Assembly: GCA_002412775.1 (NCBI GenBank)
Contig: DHVT01000022.1
Location: forward strand, 5,450 to 69,449
DNA length: 64,000 bases
Direction: 5' to 3'
Source: Firmicutes bacterium UBA5201
Lineage (GTDB): Bacteria; Bacillota; Clostridia; Peptostreptococcales; Acidaminobacteraceae
The stretch's first letter is position 1, and each line of letters begins with the position of its first letter. The translations under genes and the position numbers were made by a program. Of the stretch, positions 42,962 through 51,330 are shown one piece after another. The notes under the pieces are model-generated. The model was not told the origin of the DNA. It saw only the letters and a program-made list of their open reading frames with translations, and searched no databases.

Positions 42962-44950
42962 ATGAAAAGCATAAAGACAAAACTAGTACTCTATATTTCC
43001 ATTTTATTGATTCTATCACTCGGGACCATGGGTGGAATCACACTTTATCGAGCTGTGGGCGCCATTGAAAGCGAAGCTATCGATGGCCTGGTAAGACTCA
43101 GTGAGGAAGCGGCTCATACTACGACAGTACAAGTGGAAAAGCAAATGATCGCTCTTGAAATGATCGCAGGAAGAAGTGACATGGAAACCATGGATTGGAA
43201 TGCACAAAAGAAGATCCTTCAAAATCAAGTGGAGAGGACAGGGTTCTTGTCATTCGCCGTTGTCGATTTGAAAGGAAATGCGGTTTTCAATGATGGTGCT
43301 GAAGCAAATGTGGCTGATAGAACATATTTTAAGAGCGCACTAGAGGGAGAAACCGTTGTTTCAGACATGTTGATCAGCAGATTGACTGAAAAACCCGAGC
43401 TTGTATATGCCACTCCGATCATGAACAATGGAAAGGTGGTTGGAGTGTTGATTGCTCGAAGAGACGGATATGTGCTTTCAAATATAACCGATACTCTTGG
43501 GTACGGAGCGAGCGGATATGCCTATATGGTCAATAGGGAAGGCACTGTGGTCGCACATCCTGACAGAACTCGTGTGGAAGCGCTTCAGAATCCAATAAAT
43601 GAATCAGAAAGCAATGAGGTGCTCAGACCGGTCGCAGAACTTTTCAGAACCATTCTGAATGAGAAGGAAGGGTACAATCAGTATGAGTTCAATGACACTA
43701 AACTTGTCGCCTCTTATTTTCCTGTGGAAGGTACCGATTGGACTCTGATTATTACTGCGAACGAATCTGAAGTTCTGAAAAATGTGCCGAGAATCGTCAG
43801 ATCGATTATGATCACAATGGGGGTTGCTTTGCTGGTCAGTGTGATATTCGCCTATCTTTTGGGAAACAATATTGCAAATCCGATAATCGAAGTAGTCGGG
43901 AATGCACTAAAAATTGCCGAGCTCGATATTCGCGACAATATTGAGATGAAAATTGTCAATCGCAAAGATGAAGTGGGTAAACTTGGAAGTTCATTGCAAA
44001 CCATTATCGTAAGCATGAGGTCGATCATGGCGGACATCAACGCCTCATCAGAACAAGTGACCGCATCATCCGAGGAATTGACCGCAACTGCTGGGCAATC
44101 TGCAAGAGCTATTGAAGAAATCGCCAAAGCCATTGAAGAAATTGCTCGAGGTGCCAGCGACCAAGCCAAAAATACGGAAGTCGGATCGGTCAAGGGAACA
44201 CAACTCGGTGAAACAATGGCCAATGACCAGAAAGAGATGCAACATCTGAATTTGGCATCTGATAAGGTGTCCAAGCTGGTGGATGAAGGTCTTATAGAAA
44301 TTGACAGCCTCACAAAAATCGCAAAAGAAAGCAATGATGCGACCCAAATTGTACAACAAGGCATCATGAAAACCAACACGAGCGCAAAGAAAATAGAAGC
44401 TGCCAGTCAAGTGATCGCAAGCATTGCCGACCAAACCAACTTACTCGCACTCAATGCGGCAATTGAAGCTGCACGAGCAGGTGAGGCGGGAAGAGGATTC
44501 GCGGTGGTCGCTGATGAAATCAGAAAGCTTGCGGAGCAATCCTCAAGTTCAACAAGCACAATCGACGAAGTGGTAAGCGAGCTTCAAACGAATTCGAATG
44601 ATGCGGTCCGCGTCATGGAACGCGTCCTCGCCATAATGAAAGAACAATCCCTGAGCGTAGAAGTCACTCAGAATAAATACATTGAAATCTCAGGAGCAAT
44701 AAAAAAATCGGAAGATGCTGTCCAAGCGCTTAATCAATCCAGCATCGAGATGGATAATATGAAGGACCAGATCATGGACACACTTGTGAATCTGGCTTCA
44801 ATCGCAGAAGAAAACTCAGCTTCCACCGAGGAAGTTTCCGCAGCGGTCGAGGAACAGAACGCTTCTATGGAAGAAATCGCAAGCGCTTCTGAAGGTTTGG
44901 CGGAACTTGCCCAAAATTTACAGAACATCATCATGAAATTCAAGATATGA
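42962..44950 (+). CDS. Methyl-accepting chemotaxis protein
   Basis: A 662-residue chemoreceptor. Membrane helix 1 is at about 9-29, the extracellular dCache-type sensor at about 30-280 (FAVVDLKGNAVFNDGAEANVA, DRTYFKSALEGE), helix 2 at about 285-305, then HAMP and a long signalling coiled coil with the conserved tip DQTNLLALNAAIEAARAGE. No C-terminal pentapeptide tether is seen. The ligand is not known; dCache domains often bind amino acids. AAAAGGAGC precedes the ATG. Upstream frame is open but lies in the leader hairpin. Confidence 0.93.
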   Translation: MKSIKTKLVLYISILLILSLGTMGGITLYRAVGAIESEAIDGLVRLSEEAAHTTTVQVEKQMIALEMIAGRSDMETMDWNAQKKILQNQVERTGFLSFAVVDLKGNAVFNDGAEANVADRTYFKSALEGETVVSDMLISRLTEKPELVYATPIMNNGKVVGVLIARRDGYVLSNITDTLGYGASGYAYMVNREGTVVAHPDRTRVEALQNPINESESNEVLRPVAELFRTILNEKEGYNQYEFNDTKLVASYFPVEGTDWTLIITANESEVLKNVPRIVRSIMITMGVALLVSVIFAYLLGNNIANPIIEVVGNALKIAELDIRDNIEMKIVNRKDEVGKLGSSLQTIIVSMRSIMADINASSEQVTASSEELTATAGQSARAIEEIAKAIEEIARGASDQAKNTEVGSVKGTQLGETMANDQKEMQHLNLASDKVSKLVDEGLIEIDSLTKIAKESNDATQIVQQGIMKTNTSAKKIEAASQVIASIADQTNLLALNAAIEAARAGEAGRGFAVVADEIRKLAEQSSSSTSTIDEVVSELQTNSNDAVRVMERVLAIMKEQSLSVEVTQNKYIEISGAIKKSEDAVQALNQSSIEMDNMKDQIMDTLVNLASIAEENSASTEEVSAAVEEQNASMEEIASASEGLAELAQNLQNIIMKFKI

Positions 44951-44964
44951 TATTATTTTGATAA

Positions 44965-44973
44965 TGGTATAAT
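44965..44973 (+). promoter_or_regulatory. Extended -10 promoter element
   Basis: TGGTATAAT lies 24 bases before the B3/4-protein start. No clear -35 box. Confidence 0.5.
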
Positions 44974-44997
44974 AAGAAAAAATGCCAGGAGTCCCAT

Positions 44998-45624
44998 ATG
45001 AAGAAAATTACAGTTTCAAAGGATTTGCTCTCACATTTACCACATGTCAAAATTGTCGATTTTTTATCTGAAGTGAAAGTCGAGCCTTTGAATGAAGCCT
45101 TGACTTATGCAATGGATTCGAGACTGGGCATCATTCAATCCGCATTTGAAGTCGGTCAAATTGCATCCATCGACAATATCAAATGGGGGCGCACGGTCTA
45201 CAGAAAACTGGGCAAAGATCCGACGAAATATAGACTCTCAAGTGAAAAATTGATCAGACGGGTGATCAAAGGTGAGGGCATCGAACATATCAATAATGTG
45301 GTCGATCTTGCCAATTGGCTTTCTGTGGAACTCAAAGCACCGATTGGTGTTTATGATGTCAATAAAATCAAAGGTGACATTGTCATGGATTACGGCCGCT
45401 CTGGAGAAACATACCGCTGTTTGGCGGGTTATGAGCTCAATTTGGAGGGACTGCCACTCTTAAGGGATGACTTCGGTCCTTTTGGTTCATCGACAGCCGA
45501 TTCGGTGAGAACGGCTGTCGATGAGAACACTACTCAAGCGATATTGTGCATATATTTGTTCAATCCTGAAGAGGAAGAGTCTGAATATCTGAAAATGACA
45601 ACATCATTTTTCAAACGTTTATAG
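44998..45624 (+). CDS. B3/4 (tRNA-binding-like) domain protein, second copy
   Basis: A 208-residue B3/4 domain protein. Features shared with the protein at 17414 are WGRTVYRKLGKDPTKYRLSSE, the IEHINNVVDLANWLSVEL segment and PIGVYDVNKIKGD. It is shorter at the N-terminus. Its role is unknown; editing or sensing of tRNA is conjecture. It stands just before the tag gene. Confidence 0.8.
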   Translation: MKKITVSKDLLSHLPHVKIVDFLSEVKVEPLNEALTYAMDSRLGIIQSAFEVGQIASIDNIKWGRTVYRKLGKDPTKYRLSSEKLIRRVIKGEGIEHINNVVDLANWLSVELKAPIGVYDVNKIKGDIVMDYGRSGETYRCLAGYELNLEGLPLLRDDFGPFGSSTADSVRTAVDENTTQAILCIYLFNPEEEESEYLKMTTSFFKRL

Positions 45625-45634
45625 GAGTGGTCTT

Positions 45635-46216
45635 ATGGAGAGATGTGCATGGGTGAATTTACAAAACGAATTATATGTCCGTTATCATGATGAAGAATGG
45701 GGAGTACCGGTACATGACGATCGGAAGCATTTTGAGATGATCGTCTTGGAAGGTGCTCAAGCGGGACTTTCTTGGGAGACCATACTGAAGAAACGCGAGA
45801 ATTATCGAAGGGCGTTTGATGGCTTCGATCCGGAGAGGATTGCTGCCTATGACGATTCCAAAGAACAGGAACTGCTAGGCAATGAGGGAATCGTCAGAAA
45901 TCGACTCAAAATAAAATCCGCAATCCGGAATGCAAATGTATTCCTGAAAATTCAACATGAATTTGGTACATTCGATGCTTATATATGGAGTTTTGTGAAT
46001 GGTGAGCCCGTCCAAAATAATATTCAATCGATTAATGAGGTCCCGGCTAAGACGGAACTATCCGACAGGATCGCAAAAGATTTGAAAAAGCGTGGAATGA
46101 ATTTTGTCGGATCGACCATCATTTATGCTTATATGCAAGCTGTTGGTCTGGTCAATGACCATTCAAACGACTGCTTTAAAAAATCCGGTTGCAAAGTACA
46201 CGAATCGGGATTATAA
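45635..46216 (+). CDS. tag: DNA-3-methyladenine glycosylase I
   Basis: A 193-residue glycosylase that removes 3-methyladenine from DNA. The N-terminal MERCAWVNL and YHDEEWGVPVHDDRKHFEM segments are typical; Glu in the LEGAQAGLSW motif is the conserved catalytic-pocket residue. Zinc ligands are Cys4, a His near 18 and the C-terminal HSNDCFKKSGC region. It starts 10 bases after the B3/4 gene. Its 3' end contains the promoter of the following RNA. Confidence 0.93.
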   Translation: MERCAWVNLQNELYVRYHDEEWGVPVHDDRKHFEMIVLEGAQAGLSWETILKKRENYRRAFDGFDPERIAAYDDSKEQELLGNEGIVRNRLKIKSAIRNANVFLKIQHEFGTFDAYIWSFVNGEPVQNNIQSINEVPAKTELSDRIAKDLKKRGMNFVGSTIIYAYMQAVGLVNDHSNDCFKKSGCKVHESGL

Positions 46217-46217
46217 T
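46189..46217 (+). promoter_or_regulatory. Sigma-A-type promoter inside the end of tag
   Basis: TTGCAA (46189-46194), 17-base spacer, TATAAT (46212-46217). It overlaps the last codons of tag and would start a transcript near 46224. Confidence 0.7.
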
Positions 46218-46223
46218 TTATAT

Positions 46224-46463
46224 GGAAGAGTTGCACAGATGCAACTCGCAGAGGAGTCGCTTTATGAATGGAGTCGTTCTAAACTAGTAACTTAAAATCG
46301 GTATGAATCTTGACAGACCTTTAGGAAAGGTTTATTTGTCATACGGTTTGTGCTGAAAAAGTTGGTTTAGAACACTGTGCATAATAGGACTCTATTTTTG
46401 TGTCTGAAAATGTGAATTGGTAAATTGCGATAGCAATAGACAGTGTGTCTATTGCTATTTTTT
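46224..46463 (+). ncRNA. Candidate structured non-coding RNA or long leader (about 240 nt)
   Basis: Between tag and the MutS2-like gene. It begins at the promoter above, has a 5' hairpin GAGTTGCA/TGCAACTC (46229-46248 area), then nested helices: GAGTC 46271-46275 with GACTC 46388-46392, GTTCTAAAC 46276-46284 with GTTTAGAAC 46365-46373, AACTT 46289-46293 with AAGTT 46359-46363, GTATGA 46301-46306 with TCATAC 46339-46344, and ACCTTT/AAAGGT at the tip. It ends at a strong terminator. The rod with bulges recalls 6S RNA, but I see no proof. I found no T-box or known riboswitch motif. Confidence 0.5.
46430..46463 (+). terminator. Rho-independent terminator before the MutS2-like gene
   Basis: A perfect 13-bp stem ATAGCAATAGACA with its complement, three-base loop, six Ts. 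It ends 28 bases before the next start codon. Confidence 0.85.
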
Positions 46464-46490
46464 GTATTTAAAAGCAGGGAGGAAAACAGA

Positions 46491-48422
46491 ATGAATCAAA
46501 ATCAAACGAAGAAAATGTTGGATTGGCAGGAGATCATCGGCAGATTAAAAGAGTTCGCGTTATCAGAAGCGGCCAAAGATCAAATCGACAACCTGGAAAT
46601 TTCCACAGACTATTATCTTGTGATCAGAAGGCTTGAAGAGACTTCGGAAGCCAGAAAAATATATGATGTTTCAAACAGCATACCACTTCATGCCCTGACG
46701 GGAATCAAAAGTGTCATAGAAAAACTGGGCAGAAGTGAAATCCTTCGCCCTGTGGATCTCACCCATATGGCGGGATTCATCAAAGACACACAAAAGATGA
46801 TTCGTTTCATGAGCGACAAAGAGGATGTCGGCCCCAATCTTTCCAGTTACGCACTCAGCATGGATCCACTGGAGGTGGAGCTTGAAGAGATCACAAGATG
46901 TATTGTTCATAATGCTGTTGCGGATCAAGCGTCGGGAAAGCTTTACAAACTCAGAAGAAAAATGGAACAACTCGAAAATCAGATCAAGTTGAAGCTGCAA
47001 TCCTATCTGGCGAGTGCAAACTACAGTTCAATGCTTTCCGATCTCGTTGTCAGCCAAAGGGATGGCCGGTATGTGATTCCAGTCAAAAGTGAATACAAGA
47101 AGAGTATTGACGGCATGGTCCTGGACCGTTCAAGAACCGGAGGAACATTGTTTATTGAACCCGCGGCTGTGAAAAAAATGCATGAGGAACTCGCACAGCT
47201 CAGAATCGATGGTGACAATGAGGAATATAGAATCCTTTCAGAACTTTTAGATCGGTTGATGCACGCATTAAGAGCCATCACTATCAATTACGATACCATG
47301 GTGACATATGACTTCTTGTTCGCGAAAGCCAAACTTTCCCATGCATACAGAGCCAGAGCGGCTAAAGTCACTCCTGAAAAGCACATCAAGCTGATCGGAG
47401 CCAAGCATCCGCTTCTTGGGAATGAAGCCGTACCCCTATCTATGGAACTCGATGCCAGACAAAGGAATCTAGTGATCACAGGTCCGAACACAGGGGGAAA
47501 GACGGTGACTATGAAAACAGTGGGACTGTTCATCATGATGACACAAGCAGGTCTACACGTTCCTTGTGAAAATGGCACTTCCCTCCCGATTTTAAGGCAG
47601 GTGCTGTGTGATATTGGTGACGGTCAAAGTTTGCAACAAAACTTAAGCACCTTTTCCTCACACATTACCAATATCAATTCAATTCTGGAGCTTGCAGACG
47701 ACCAAACACTGGTCATTTTGGATGAAATCGGTGCAGGAACCGATCCGAGTGAGGGTATGGGGATTGGAATCGCAGTACTCGAGTATTTGAACTCGAAAAA
47801 AGGCTTCATACTTGCTTCGACACATTTCAATGAGATCAAGAGATTCGCTGAGGAACACCCGGATTTCATCAATGGCAGCATGGCATTTGACCTTGGGACT
47901 CTCAAACCTGTTTACAGGCTTGAGGTCGGTAAAAGTGGAGCAAGCAACGCGCTTCTGATCGCACTGAGAATAGGGATGTCGGAATCCTTGATAGAACGCG
48001 CCCATGAAATTGCATACAATGAAAAAGTGGATTATAAGGACAAGTTGCTCAAGGAAACAGATGGGCATGAAAACCATACAGTACTTCACAATTCAATTGT
48101 TTCCAAGGAAGATATCGTTGAACCAAAATCCATGTTCAAACCCAAACCCAAGCCCAAATTCGCACTGGGAGATGCGGTTTACATCCATACCATGAAACGT
48201 AATGGTATAGTCTGTGAAACCGAAAACTCAAAGGGTGATATCGGTGTGCTCGTACTGAATAAAAAAATCAAGGTCAATCACAAGCGTTTATCCCTGTATC
48301 TCGAAGCTGAAGAACTCTATCCGGATGACTACGATTATGACATCCTGTTCAAAAGCAAAGAACAAAGAAAACAGAAAAAGCAAATCGTCAAAGGTAAGAA
48401 AGATGTTATAATGATGGAATAG
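46491..48422 (+). CDS. MutS2-like ATPase lacking the Smr nuclease domain
   Basis: A 643-residue protein of the MutS2 group. It has the core/lever domains (KLKLQSYLASANYSSMLSD; VSQRDGRYVIPVKSEYKKSI; GGTLFIEPAAVKKMHEEL), and an ATPase with Walker A GPNTGGKT (331-338) and Walker B LVILDEIGAGTDPSEGMGI. MutS2 is usually about 780 residues with a coiled coil and a C-terminal Smr nuclease; here the ATPase is followed by a short KOW-like segment and a Lys-rich end. So it may bind branched DNA or collided ribosomes without cutting. The start at 46491 has GGGAGG upstream. Confidence 0.85.
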   Translation: MNQNQTKKMLDWQEIIGRLKEFALSEAAKDQIDNLEISTDYYLVIRRLEETSEARKIYDVSNSIPLHALTGIKSVIEKLGRSEILRPVDLTHMAGFIKDTQKMIRFMSDKEDVGPNLSSYALSMDPLEVELEEITRCIVHNAVADQASGKLYKLRRKMEQLENQIKLKLQSYLASANYSSMLSDLVVSQRDGRYVIPVKSEYKKSIDGMVLDRSRTGGTLFIEPAAVKKMHEELAQLRIDGDNEEYRILSELLDRLMHALRAITINYDTMVTYDFLFAKAKLSHAYRARAAKVTPEKHIKLIGAKHPLLGNEAVPLSMELDARQRNLVITGPNTGGKTVTMKTVGLFIMMTQAGLHVPCENGTSLPILRQVLCDIGDGQSLQQNLSTFSSHITNINSILELADDQTLVILDEIGAGTDPSEGMGIGIAVLEYLNSKKGFILASTHFNEIKRFAEEHPDFINGSMAFDLGTLKPVYRLEVGKSGASNALLIALRIGMSESLIERAHEIAYNEKVDYKDKLLKETDGHENHTVLHNSIVSKEDIVEPKSMFKPKPKPKFALGDAVYIHTMKRNGIVCETENSKGDIGVLVLNKKIKVNHKRLSLYLEAEELYPDDYDYDILFKSKEQRKQKKQIVKGKKDVIMME

Positions 48423-48449
48423 AAATACAGAACGAAAGGGAGGATTCAT

Positions 48450-48803
48450 ATGAAATTTGGACACATTGGGATCAAGGTCATCGATATCGAACGCTCGATC
48501 AAATTCTATGAAGGGGTGTTGGAGGCAAAAATTTTGAAGGATTACGTCTATCCAGAAAGCAGACTTGTTTTTATGGAAATTGGAGGAACTATTGTGGAAC
48601 TCATTGCCAAATCGAGCAATGAACCACGTCTCCCAGGTCCGATCGAGCACATCGCATTCAAGGTGGAGTCACTTGATGAGAAGATGGAAATGTTGGATGC
48701 CATGGGCATTGCCTACTCAGAACCACGTGTCGTCGGTAGTGCGAAGATCATTTTCTTCGATGGACCCAATAATGAAAAATTCGAATTTGTGGCAAGAGTA
48801 TAA
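48450..48803 (+). CDS. VOC family protein (glyoxalase-like)
   Basis: A 117-residue single-domain protein of the vicinal oxygen chelate superfamily. It starts FGHIGIKVIDIERSIKFYEGVL and ends IIFFDGPNNEKFEFVARV, with metal ligands His5, Glu near 49, His near 69 and Glu near 112 as judged by position. It could be a lyase, isomerase or binding protein. GGGAGG precedes the ATG. Confidence 0.82.
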   Translation: MKFGHIGIKVIDIERSIKFYEGVLEAKILKDYVYPESRLVFMEIGGTIVELIAKSSNEPRLPGPIEHIAFKVESLDEKMEMLDAMGIAYSEPRVVGSAKIIFFDGPNNEKFEFVARV

Positions 48804-48812
48804 TCATTCATC

Positions 48813-48865
48813 AAAAGGAAGTTGACGAGCGGAAATGAAAGTTCAACTTCCTTTTGTTTCATTTT
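48813..48865 (+). terminator. Rho-independent terminator
   Basis: AAAAGGAAGTTGA and its exact complement (48813-48825, 48843-48855) with a 17-base loop; the T-rich tail is interrupted by GTTTC. Confidence 0.75.
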
Positions 48866-49190
48866 TGTTAGAATTTTGTGAACGTTCCAAAAACTCAATA
48901 TAAATTTTTTTTTATGCTTTTAACCCTTAGAACGCCTCTTCGGCTTACAGAAAAGTTTGAAAATTCAGCAATATTAATATATATTAATAATATGAACGGT
49001 GCTATAATTAAGAAGGCGTAACATATGGAGCGCTTAAGACATAAAAATTATCGGTGCCGAATAAGGCGATAATGGACTTTCTTAAAAGGGGGAGAGTTGC
49101 ATTATGAGGGGGAAGAATATGGTCAAGACATAGGTGATATGACATAAGTACGGTATCAAACATTTTGGGATGTACGAAAGGAGAAACACA
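48866..49190. other. Leader region of the second oligopeptide operon
   Basis: No full gene. It holds the AT palindrome ATTAATATATATTAAT (about 48973-48988), an extended -10 box, a stem ATTATC/GATAAT near 49046-49071, and a nine-codon frame at 49104-49133 (starting MRGKN) that has a good ribosome binding site (AAGGGGGAGAG). The last 57 bases lead to the permease. Confidence 0.55.
49000..49008 (+). promoter_or_regulatory. Extended -10 promoter of the second oligopeptide operon
   Basis: TGCTATAAT; no clear -35 box 17 bases upstream, where an AT palindrome lies. It gives a leader of about 175 nt. Confidence 0.5.
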
Positions 49191-50117
49191 GTGGGATCAT
49201 ATTATTTGAAAAGGGTTATCTCGGCAATTATCACTATTTTGCTCATTGCCACATTGACTTTTACAATGATGCACTCCATACCTGGAGGGCCATTCACTAG
49301 AGAAAGGCCAGTACCGGCAGAGATATTGAGATCTTTGAATGAAAAATACAATTTGGACGCGCCGTTATATGTTCAGTACTTTGATTATATGAAAGGCTTG
49401 GTCACATTTGACTTGGGTCCTTCTTATTCTAAAATAGGAACCACGGTCAATGATTTGCTTGTTGCCGGCTTCCCGACTTCCGCAAAAATAGGCCTGATGG
49501 CGAGTGCGCTGATCATCATACTTGGAATTCCCGTCGGAATCATTTCGGCGCTGAAACAGAACAAACCCATAGATTATTTTGTCATGTTCATGGCGACGCT
49601 CGGCGTCACAGTGCCCAGTTTTGTTGTCGCCACATTGATCATATACTTTTTTGCCGGAAAATTGGGATGGATTCCATCATTCGGCCTATCTTCGCCACTT
49701 GGCTATATCGGACCTGTGATAGCACTGACCGGTTATTCATTGTCATTCGTGGCACGTTTGACCCGTTCGAGCATGCTTGAAGTGCTCAGACAAGATTATA
49801 TCCGTACGGCAAGAGCCAATGGCCTCAAGGAATTCAGCGTCATAGGAAAGCACGCCGTGAAAAATGCATTGATTCCAGTTGTAACATATATAGGCCCGAT
49901 GATAGCAGCCATCTTGACGGGTTCATTTGTAGTTGAAAAGATTTTTGCTGTTCCTGGAATGGGAAGATATTACGTGGAAAGTGTTACCAATCGTGATTAT
50001 ACGACCATAATGGGTATGACCGTTTTCTATGCCGCATTCTATATCGTCATGGTATTGTTTGTAGATATCGCTTATGGTTTCATCGATCCTAGAATACGAC
50101 TTGGAAAGGAGAAATAG
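49191..50117 (+). CDS. oppB: Oligopeptide ABC transporter permease OppB
   Basis: A 308-residue permease with six membrane helices. The start SYYLKRVISAIITILLIATL and the SIPGGPFTRERP segment are typical of OppB; the EAA loop is DYIRTARANGLKEFSVIGKH. I chose GTG 49191 for the AAAGGAG six bases upstream; an ATG at 49170 overlaps that site. It starts the order oppB-oppC-oppD-oppF-oppA, with the binding protein last. Confidence 0.9.
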   Translation: MGSYYLKRVISAIITILLIATLTFTMMHSIPGGPFTRERPVPAEILRSLNEKYNLDAPLYVQYFDYMKGLVTFDLGPSYSKIGTTVNDLLVAGFPTSAKIGLMASALIIILGIPVGIISALKQNKPIDYFVMFMATLGVTVPSFVVATLIIYFFAGKLGWIPSFGLSSPLGYIGPVIALTGYSLSFVARLTRSSMLEVLRQDYIRTARANGLKEFSVIGKHAVKNALIPVVTYIGPMIAAILTGSFVVEKIFAVPGMGRYYVESVTNRDYTTIMGMTVFYAAFYIVMVLFVDIAYGFIDPRIRLGKEK

Positions 50118-50121
50118 CAAA

Positions 50122-51321
50122 ATGAAGGACAATAGATTTGAATTTTTGGAAAGCAATATCGAAGATGAGGAGATCACCAGACCGAGTCTGACTTATTGGC
50201 AAGATGCATGGAGACGGCTTAAGAAGCATAAATTGGCAATGATCGGGATCGTTCTTATAGTTTTTATAGTTTTATTTGGTACGGTGGGTCCTTATCTGAC
50301 ACCATACAGTTATTCCGATCAAAGCAATGATTTTAAGAATCTTCCTCCGAAATTGGATGTCTTTGAGGTTGAGGAGGGTATAAACCTTTATCTTTCAAAC
50401 GATTACAATATGTTTTTGGTTCTTGAAAACGGAAAGATGGATAGAAAATTGAAGCTTGATCATAGAGATGCCATCAACAAGGTTTACACTTATTTGTTGG
50501 ATGCCGGCAATTCTGAGGAAGTGGTCATCTTGGATTTTTCCTACAATACTTTAAAAGACAAACAAGGTTATGATTACAATTATACAATAGAGTACAAAGG
50601 TGAGGTTTTCAAATATACGACTGGCTCTAAATACAATATGTCATTTCCATTCGGCACAGACGATTTGGGTCGTGATATATTGACAAGAGTCATGTACGGC
50701 GCCAGAATTTCGCTTTTGATCGCCGTCATAGCGACAATGGTCAACTTGTTCATTGGTGTAATTTATGGCAGTATTTCAGGCTTTGAAGGAGGCCGTGTTG
50801 ACAATATCATGATGAGAATCGTGGATATCATCAACTCCATTCCTTTGATGCTTTACGTGATCCTTCTGATGGTCTGGTTCAGAAAATCAGATGGTCTCAC
50901 CAATATCATCATCGCACTGAGCAGTGTATTCTGGGTCGGTATGGCAAGACTTGTCCGCGGCCAGATGCTCTCTCTCAAGGAACAGGAATTTGTACTTGCC
51001 GCAAGAGTCATCGGCGTACCGAAACATAAAATCATATTGAGACACTTGATACCAAATGCAATTGGACCTATTATCGTCGCTATGACCATGATGATTCCTA
51101 CAGCGGTATTCACTGAAGCCTTTTTGAGTTTCATCGGACTTGGCGTTTCAGCACCACAAGCATCTTGGGGAACACTTGCAAACAATGCGTTATCGGGATT
51201 GATCACATATCCTTACCAATTGTTTTTCCCTGCACTCGCCATTGCAATCACAATGCTTGCATTTAACTTTTTAGGCGATGGACTCAGAGATGCGTTGGAT
51301 CCAAGATTGAGAAAAGGATAG
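50122..51321 (+). CDS. oppC: Oligopeptide ABC transporter permease OppC with extra extracellular domain
   Basis: A 399-residue permease. The first helix follows WRRLKKHKLAMIGIVLIVF; the motif FPFGTDDLGRDILTRVMYGA precedes the core and the EAA loop is FVLAARVIGVPKHKIILRHL. Typical OppC has about 300 residues. Here roughly 100 extra residues (about 75-175, NDFKNLPPKLDVFEVEEG to EYKGEVFKYTTGSKYNM) lie between helix 1 and the core, on the outer side. AAAGGAG precedes the ATG; the frame open before it overlaps oppB. Confidence 0.9.
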   Translation: MKDNRFEFLESNIEDEEITRPSLTYWQDAWRRLKKHKLAMIGIVLIVFIVLFGTVGPYLTPYSYSDQSNDFKNLPPKLDVFEVEEGINLYLSNDYNMFLVLENGKMDRKLKLDHRDAINKVYTYLLDAGNSEEVVILDFSYNTLKDKQGYDYNYTIEYKGEVFKYTTGSKYNMSFPFGTDDLGRDILTRVMYGARISLLIAVIATMVNLFIGVIYGSISGFEGGRVDNIMMRIVDIINSIPLMLYVILLMVWFRKSDGLTNIIIALSSVFWVGMARLVRGQMLSLKEQEFVLAARVIGVPKHKIILRHLIPNAIGPIIVAMTMMIPTAVFTEAFLSFIGLGVSAPQASWGTLANNALSGLITYPYQLFFPALAIAITMLAFNFLGDGLRDALDPRLRKG

Positions 51322-51330
51322 GGGTGAATC

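Noticed and set aside
43852..44379. 175-codon minus-strand frame in the chemoreceptor gene
   Set aside because: Shadow of the coiled-coil region; no ribosome binding site or family match.
46217..46463. T-box or known riboswitch in the tag-MutS2 interval
   Set aside because: No T-box sequence (AGGGTGGNACCGCG-like) and no core I know of for common riboswitches, though the segment is structured.
48973..48988. AT palindrome as an operator of the opp operon
   Set aside because: ATTAATATATATTAAT is simple AT sequence that can arise by chance; it has no similarity to a regulator site I know.
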